Shown: piece after piece, positions 48,654 to 55,000 of the stretch
Position numbering within the stretch: position 1 is the stretch's first letter
Layout: each line of letters starts with the position of its first letter
From: Glandiceps talaboti
Lineage: Eukaryota > Hemichordata > Enteropneusta > Spengelidae
Length of the DNA: 55,000 nucleotides
Assembly: GCF_964340395.1 (NCBI RefSeq)
Contig: NC_135556.1
Location: 16,808,642 to 16,863,641, forward strand
Direction: 5' to 3'
Made by a program: the position numbers and the translations under genes
The notes under the pieces: model-generated
Seen by the model: the letters and a program-made list of their open reading frames with translations, nothing else
What the model was told of the DNA's origin: nothing
Databases searched by the model: none

Positions 48654-51132
48654 TTACTTATTATTATTATTTATTACTATTGAAGTCAGGTAAAATATTG
48701 AAATTTCTTGTTCAACTATATCGCCCTCGGATGTAACGAGGTCATTTAATGTTTCTTTGTCACAAATTGGTGCAAACATCCAGCAAAGATATGAAACTAG
48801 AAGTATGTTTATTACAACTTCTTTTTCATAGTAGCAGATATTGTGCGATTAGTGTAGCATTAATTACCACGAACTCTTGTCACTTACCAGGGATTTGCGA
48901 TAATTTTAACGGAAACATTATACTCCAGTGGATAAACGCATGTCATTTCAAATAGTTCTCTACCAAGGTCATTGTAGACTACGTTATTGTAGGTGACAAT
49001 CTTGCCATCTGGTCCCTCCTATACAGAACAACAGATAAGCTTACAAGACATGTATGTTATGTATCGATAGATACCAATGATATCATAGCTACGCATGTTT
49101 TCCCACCCGGGGTAAAGCTTGAGCAGGGAGTGTGTAAATGTGGTATGAGACGAAGTTCCACCTCTGACTTAATTTATCCACGATGATCTCTCCCCTGGGG
49201 GCTGTAGACAGTCATAAGTGTTACTGCGTCTAGTACTACCCCTGGGCAGAGATGGTGGTTTGGTTGGTTACAGGTTGGATAAGGGTGTATGAATTAGACT
49301 TTTCGTGTAGTGATAGGCAAATTTTACTTTGAAACTCCAAGCTTACGAAATGTTTGTATAACTCTATTTATAAGATCACATTGTCAATATCTAGTCTAGG
49401 AAACTATACTTTTTCAGAGCGCGCGCAGGCGTTTTTTAATTTAAAATATGATTTCTATTACAACACGATACGTAATCAATCTCAGAATCTCAACTGAATT
49501 ATCAAACTTAATCAGGAAGTCATTTAGAAATCATGCAATCAAACCACAATGCAAATATGTGCATCACTAGCCGATTGGTCAATCATCCCAACTAACTAAT
49601 CTCAGACTAGTAACCAAACAAACAACCGAGCGACTGACTTTCCAAACGATACGAACAATAGCGTATATGTCATTGGGTGTGTTTTTGAATCCAGTGTCTC
49701 GAGCTCTGGTCTCGAGCAATATTTAATTTATTGATAGTTATTAGCGTTTGTACATTGATCGTTTCGTCATCGATGTAGGTCGTTTAATAATTAGGTTGTT
49801 AATTAGTTATTTACTTATATTACTTAATGCTGTTAGAATGACTTGATTTCTTACCACAGCGTTAGTATCGCAGTCATAGAGCATTGTGTCAATCCAAAAC
49901 CCGAAATCTTCCACCCGTCCCTGGCACACTGGTGAACGTAAATGGAATGAAGTTGCATCGTCGCTATCAAGTCCGAACTGGTCCAACAGATCCAATGGAA
50001 GATATAACGTCATGCCAATGGCATAACACGTGAGCTCGAGCTCGATCTCGTTGCTACCTGATGTAAAAATACAATTAGACCATCAACACGTTGATATCAC
50101 CCTCCCCCACCAATAACAACACCCGGTGTCAACCATCCTAATTTATGACAACACATCCGCTAACTCTTTGAAATTTCCACACGCACACATACTACTCCTA
50201 TAGCAAATTGTATAGTTGAAATTGTTGCTAAGTGAAACACAAATTGCACAATTTTAGAACCATAAATATGTTTTAATACACAAAACATGATAATAAAACA
50301 ACTAATGCAAGTTGTATGTGAAGGCATCTTTGTCATAAATTAATTCATTTAAAGGAGGTATGCTAAAGGAAGAACATTTTTATCTAAAGGATTATTAAAA
50401 AGGTGTTCAGTATATTTGTGGTTGGTGGATGGAAAATGTATCAAGACAAATAATGTAAACCCTAATGTGTATGCAAACGACGTATCTAAATGAAGACATA
50501 ATTCAAGAATCGTAGATAGTTCTATTTTGCCGGTTGCTCATTAGTAGCTTCTTTAAATTAAAACGATTCCATCATGTAAATGTATTTAAACCAATTAAAT
50601 TGCTAAGAGAAAAAGCCTAAAGACTGAACGACTGTACATGTGTATCAGATGAGTCTGTTATCTGGTTGAGATAATGAGCGAGAATTTCCTTTCTGTGTAC
50701 TGGATCCCAAAATGTGAAACAGTTATCTATCTCATATAAGTTTGGGATGCTGACATGATGTCTGAATAATGAACTATTAAAGGTCAGATGGCCAAATCAT
50801 TGGCTTAGACATTTTGTCCAGAATATGACATATCAAAATACGACATCATAAAACATACCATAAGCATCATCTCTCTTGTGAACCATTTCATGTTTCTAAC
50901 AATGTAATGAAAAAATAACAAACTATGGTTAAAAGTGAATGGTGAATAACAAATTGGATAAACAAAGACAAGCTAACACACACATACATACATACATACA
51001 TACATACATACATACATGCACGTACGCACGCATGCACGCACATAAACACACATCCATCCATCCATCCATCCATATATCCATCCATCCATCCAGCCATCCA
51101 TACATCCATCCATCCATACATACATACATACA

Positions 51133-51166
<34 letters not shown>

Positions 51167-51232
51167 CATACATACATACATAAATAAATACATACATACA
51201 TACATACATACATACATACATACATACATACA

Positions 51233-51263
<31 letters not shown>

Positions 51264-51432
51264 TACATACATAAATAAATACATACATACATACATAAAT
51301 ACATACATAGTGTAGAAGTTAGACATATTGGTTTGAGCAACCTAGGTAAATATAACCACTTACTTGATTGCCATCCCAGGTTTCCACGTAAGCAACCCCA
51401 TTTTCACCAGTTAATGCCTTTTCAGAGAAACG
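46328..51432 (-). CDS. ZP (zona pellucida) domain protein, seven internal exons, partial at both ends
   Basis: Exons 51364-51432, 50859-50895, 49855-50057, 48888-49018, 47558-47815, 46959-47142 and 46328-46443 join in frame to 332 residues. A short N-terminal segment ([19 protein letters not shown]) precedes a complete ZP module. The ZP-N half has the four expected cysteines (C46, C80, C98, C130). The ZP-C half has C147, C186, C211, C234, C277, C282, C292 and C296. The signature IHCTVELC lies at 275-282. ARRD (306-309) after the last cysteine may be the proprotein cleavage site expected before the membrane anchor. ZP proteins are secreted or membrane-anchored and polymerise into extracellular filaments. 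The signal peptide and the anchor exon were not found; no hydrophobic exon was recognised between 46328 and the TNFR-like gene. Confidence 0.87.
46959..47142 (-). CDS. ZP gene exon f (ZP-C second half)
   Basis: 184 nt; [18 protein letters not shown] is the conserved ZP-C Cys pair region. Acceptor CTTTCAG, donor GTATGT (46953-46958). Confidence 0.88.
47558..47815 (-). CDS. ZP gene exon e (ZP-C first half)
   Basis: 258 nt; [34 protein letters not shown] and [14 protein letters not shown] follow the ZP-C strand pattern. Acceptor TTTTCAG, donor GTAAGT (47552-47557). Confidence 0.88.
48240..48660 (+). mobile_element. tRNA-derived SINE, nearly full length
   Basis: The head has an A-box-like region (48256-48270) and a B box GGTTCGAGCC (48301-48310). 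The 3' end has AAAGCGCTTTGAGCACAT and TATATAAAAAACATT, followed by an (ATT)n tail. Lies between ZP exons d and e. Two further copies occur at 1240-1545 and 12575-12810. Confidence 0.7.
48888..49018 (-). CDS. ZP gene exon d (ZP-N, cysteine 4)
   Basis: 131 nt; [10 protein letters not shown]...[15 protein letters not shown], a typical ZP-N ending. Acceptor TGTATAG, donor GTAAGT (48882-48887). Confidence 0.88.
49855..50057 (-). CDS. ZP gene exon c (ZP-N, cysteines 1-3)
   Basis: 203 nt; [20 protein letters not shown], then [16 protein letters not shown] and [10 protein letters not shown]. Acceptor ACATCAG, donor GTAAGA (49849-49854). Confidence 0.88.
50859..50895 (-). CDS. ZP gene exon b (37-nt micro-exon)
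   Basis: Encodes [12 protein letters not shown] plus one base of Gly. Acceptor TGTTAG, donor GTATGT (50853-50858). Accepted because phases on both sides match exactly. Confidence 0.7.
50980..51308. repeat. (CATA)n and (CATC)n microsatellite in ZP gene intron
   Basis: CATA tetranucleotides with CATCCATC and CACGCA interruptions. It begins about 50 nt past the exon a donor. Confidence 0.95.
51364..51432 (-). CDS. ZP gene exon a
   Basis: 23 codons, [20 protein letters not shown] then GNQ. Acceptor GCACAG, donor GTAAGT (51358-51363). A CATA microsatellite starts about 50 nt into the next intron. Confidence 0.75.
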
Positions 51433-54400
51433 CTGTGCGAATGAACAGTTGTGAATCGATGCGGGGTTAATTATTCAATTACATAAAACTACACACAATA
51501 CTCTGCATATATTTATAAGGGAGTGTTCATTATACTTGGGATGGGGGGGGGCACAGATTTTCTGTTGGGTCATGAATTTTTCATGAAGTATACAGGACCC
51601 ACAGAAATTTTTACTTTTTTACAGGGGAGAGACATTACAAAACAAACTACCTGAAACTAAAAACCTGAATGTAATACAAAACGACCGCCAACCCTTCTGT
51701 TTGGAGGTTTTAGTGTTGCTGTGTTGGATATTGTGCAACGAAAATTGAAACATTACATGTACATGTAATAACTGTGATAGAAACTGATTGTTTCTCACCC
51801 TCTGACATCAATTTAGAAGACTGATTACAACTTCTAAACAATAGTGCTAGGGGATGTCTTCTTTTTAAGTCTTGAAATGAAAGTTTAGCATATCATATAC
51901 GCGGCCAGTACATGGCTACATGCATAAGCCAACTATAGTAACCTTCTATGTTTTCCGGGTAAGCTAACATTTTCTAAGTCAAAAAATGAACTATTTATTA
52001 TCGGGATGAAAATGTACATATTGTGATATTGACTATTCTGATAGCCAAATTATATATATCGTTTGGCTGTTATAACTTACTACTGCTCCGGTGATTTTGT
52101 TTCTACTTTTAATAGACATTTTATTGTGAAAAAAGTAATTGGCAGCAATTTGTAAAGAAATATACGTTTAAAACGGTTGGTTTTGTTTTGTCAAAAAATG
52201 CCTTCCACCTCTTGAGAACCATGAATTTCCTGTGGGTCTGTTTAGGGCGTCATGTATAATTGAGGATATGTGCCGTGGTATTATTTATTGCATCACTTAT
52301 ATGTACGTGTAAGGTCACAGTGTATGTAAGAGAAATGTGTGCAGTCTTACATTTTGCTTGTATTTTCAGTTTTCCAAAACCCACTATACCTCACGTATAT
52401 CAATGGTTCTTGGTTCTATTAGGATTGAATTACATTTAACAGAGGCTAATATGACTTGATCACTTTGAGTAAAGAACTGTCAATAATGAATTCTGAAATG
52501 CACATTAGATAGGTCGTCATTTCTACAACAATCTCGAGAGGAGATAGTTATTGAACACCATGGGATAAACGTAATGTATTATCAACTGTCAGTGTCTTTT
52601 TAAAGTCTATGAGTTTGCTTTCTACTTTTTAAATTTGGTGACAACGGTTTTATTTGTCTAAAGGTGTATGACAATGTACTTTTTATTTTATCGTTGTTTT
52701 ACCAGTCAACCATATAGAGTTTCCACCACATTTGAGACAAACACAGGGGCAAAGTGTTTTCTGCATCCCATGGTGATACCACAATACATGTTAGCATGGT
52801 GAATTTCGTCTAACCCATTATAAGTGAACATTCGCTTATCATTGAACACATGGGGAAGTACTATATTCTGGGATGTGTTCTGTTTGTGAAATCCATCGTG
52901 GGATATTGATGTACCGAATTACCATTTATTTCAATATTCACATGTACGTGTAAGGGGAAGAATGTGTGTTCAGGGGTAATGTGTGTGATCTGTATTCATT
53001 TTTCTATTTGTGAATGACTTAAGAGGACGAGAATTCACCGTACTTACATAAGTAAATGTATAGGAGGACTGTTTTATAAATTAATCTGCGGTAAAGGCAA
53101 TGAATGGTGGAATATAAAACATTTCGTGGATGACATTTTTTCTAAAGCAACAGCTTATGAAAATGCGGTAAATGAAACGATGGAGGTTGTTGTTGAATAT
53201 GAATGAGGAAATAATGATGATTTAACAAATCACTAATTTCAGAAAAAAAACCGCGAGAAACTGAAACTGTATATAGCAGATACATTGTACGACCGCGAGG
53301 AATGTCTCCTCGAGTCGGTAATTCACACACACAATAACTTTACATAGAATTAAGACTTGTAAATGTCGTATATCATTCTAAGTATGTCATGTTAAAATAA
53401 ATCTCAAGAAATCAAAACAACTGTGACTTTCGTATACATATATGTTATCTAATGTTTTTAAGATGAAACGAAATGGTAACAGACACCATACCTTTCCAAA
53501 AATATCAATATATATTATGATTATTAATACCAAACTTAGACAGCTTGTGTATTGAGCACACTGTGAGGTTGAAGGGAAAACTAAATTGACAACATTATGC
53601 ATACATTGTCATAAATTATTTATCTACAGACTCCAACATTGCTCAGCCATTTTTGCAGTAACAGTTGAATTCTCATAGTTCTTATTTTTATCTTACATTG
53701 TTTAACAGAATCGAAAAAGGTTTAATTATTGCAGTATTTACTTGTTATGACTGTAATTGGTATAAAGAGATCTATCAGACTTATCTATTATGTAAAACAT
53801 TGACTGTCAAGAAGTTGAACTGAATGATCGTCACTGAAAAAATAGGCAGTTATAGTGAAGATGGGTCCTAAAGCGACAGGAGCAGAGAATTCCCAATACA
53901 TTTGTTATCTAACTAAACCATATACGGTAGAACTTTGTTGGGGCTAATTTGTAAAACCATCTTTCTAATTAAATCAAATTACTTTATTACAGAATATGAA
54001 ATGCCAATAAATAAATACGTTAAAAATCAACAACTTAACTAATTAATTAATTACTTAATGACGAATCAAAAAGTGTAAAACTTCCTTTAGAATCCAAAAC
54101 CTTCAGGTACTATAATTATTTGGTATGCTTGTGAAAAATATAAATCTAAAAGTGTGTTTAATATTATGGAGATTTGCCGGAATATATACGAGAAGACACG
54201 ACCGTCGTTTAACATTTGTTTGTGAATTATCATTTTGGTATACTCATAGGGAGAATCGAAGTTAAAAAGTTTGGCTAATTCAACACTGTCAATCCAATCA
54301 GTTTACGTTCCATTAATTTAATGTCAGCATGATAGCAAACACAAAAATGAGACACACACCAGTTCAATGCTGACGACGGCAAACAAATCGTGAAGCAAGA

Positions 54401-55000
54401 TTGTCGTCCCCGTGTCATATAATGTGTTTATGAGACCAAACTTTTCCCCTTAATTATACTTGCCTTCAGAGTGTTGTTTCCTGAAGGAAAGCAGACTTTC
54501 ACATTTGAAACTAAATCCGAATTGAACGAGAGGGACCACATGCGTATTTGTTTTATAGGGTGTTTAACGTTTTACGTAAAAAAAATCTCTCGATACAGAT
54601 TGAATGTATGATTCAATAGATTAACACGCGAAGATTTAAGAAAGGTGTAAAAAGATAGATCAGAAGTGTTATCACTCATGAAGTGTTGATTGAGAGTGAA
54701 CCGAATCATTTTCGAATAACTACTAGTAGTTTAGTGCTGGCGTAAGGAAAAAAATATTGCGGTGTCGACTTCAATAACTGTTCACGCCAGTTGCCAGAAA
54801 TAATATTGTAAAAGATTGATCTCGCAAGCCAGAGTGATATCAGTTCTCGTTAAAAAAAGTAACATCATCATGTTAAAATTCTTAGTGGTGTTACCGCGAT
54901 CCATCGGCTCCATAATGCGAATATTCGTCAGTATTCCAATAGGATAAAATATGATGAAGTTTTTTTGAACAAGCCGTGTTCATTGCTATACCGCGGTATA
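51433..55000. other. Right-hand 3.6 kb without a recognised gene
   Basis: AT-rich sequence with no exon that both looks coding and fits the ZP gene phase. AGGGAGTGTTCATTATACTT near 51521 followed by poly-G resembles the ends of the 36681 element, but no mate was found. The 5' part of the ZP gene should lie here or further right. Confidence 0.5.

Noticed and set aside
54340-54440. Possible minus-strand upstream exon of the ZP gene
   Set aside because: A short open stretch with an ATG and a weak GTGTGT donor, but no signal-peptide character.

Overview
The window is metazoan nuclear DNA: AT-rich, intron-rich, full of microsatellites, minisatellites and decayed transposons. The protein families (DDX11 helicase, ATF3/JDP2-type bZIP, TNF-receptor-like protein, ZP-domain protein, an intronless GPCR), short introns and SINE/DIRS remnants fit an invertebrate bilaterian, most likely a marine one (hemichordate, cephalochordate or lophotrochozoan). 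I cannot name the species from sequence alone. There is no sign of bacterial genes, CRISPR or viral genes.

Layout. (1) 1-20000, minus strand: the N-terminal half of a DDX11/CHL1 helicase gene in nine coding exons (codons 1-400, Q-motif through the DEAH box). It runs off the left edge. A housekeeping-type promoter is predicted near 20860-20955. Its 9-kb third intron carries, on the opposite strand, an intact single-exon rhodopsin-like GPCR (10437-11669) with its own TATA box. The introns also hold three tRNA-derived SINE copies, several inverted-repeat elements and two large ATGT arrays around a Crypton-like remnant. (2) 22839-25880, minus: a compact three-exon bZIP gene of the ATF3/JDP2 type whose 108-nt basic-region exon is typical of the Fos/ATF3 family. 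(3) 28110-32715, minus: a TNF-receptor-like type I membrane protein (signal peptide, one cysteine-rich module, transmembrane helix, candidate tail with a PxQxT motif). (4) 32720-46300: a transposon graveyard with nested TIR elements, a broken DIRS-like retrotransposon with RT motif YIDD, a 25-bp minisatellite with a 13-unit higher-order repeat, and long simple repeats. (5) 46328-51432, minus: seven exons of a ZP-domain gene, open at both ends. (6) 51433-55000: no gene recognised.

The genes do not form an operon or pathway. The most striking architecture is that tandem repeats repeatedly sit just downstream of splice donors. In two cases (DDX11 exon 5, bZIP exon 2) the repeat unit contains the exon end and the donor itself.

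All splice sites were chosen by hand from GT/AG, reading-frame continuity and family similarity. In all four multi-exon genes the phases close exactly across every internal junction given here, except that the TNFR-like tail exon is tentative.
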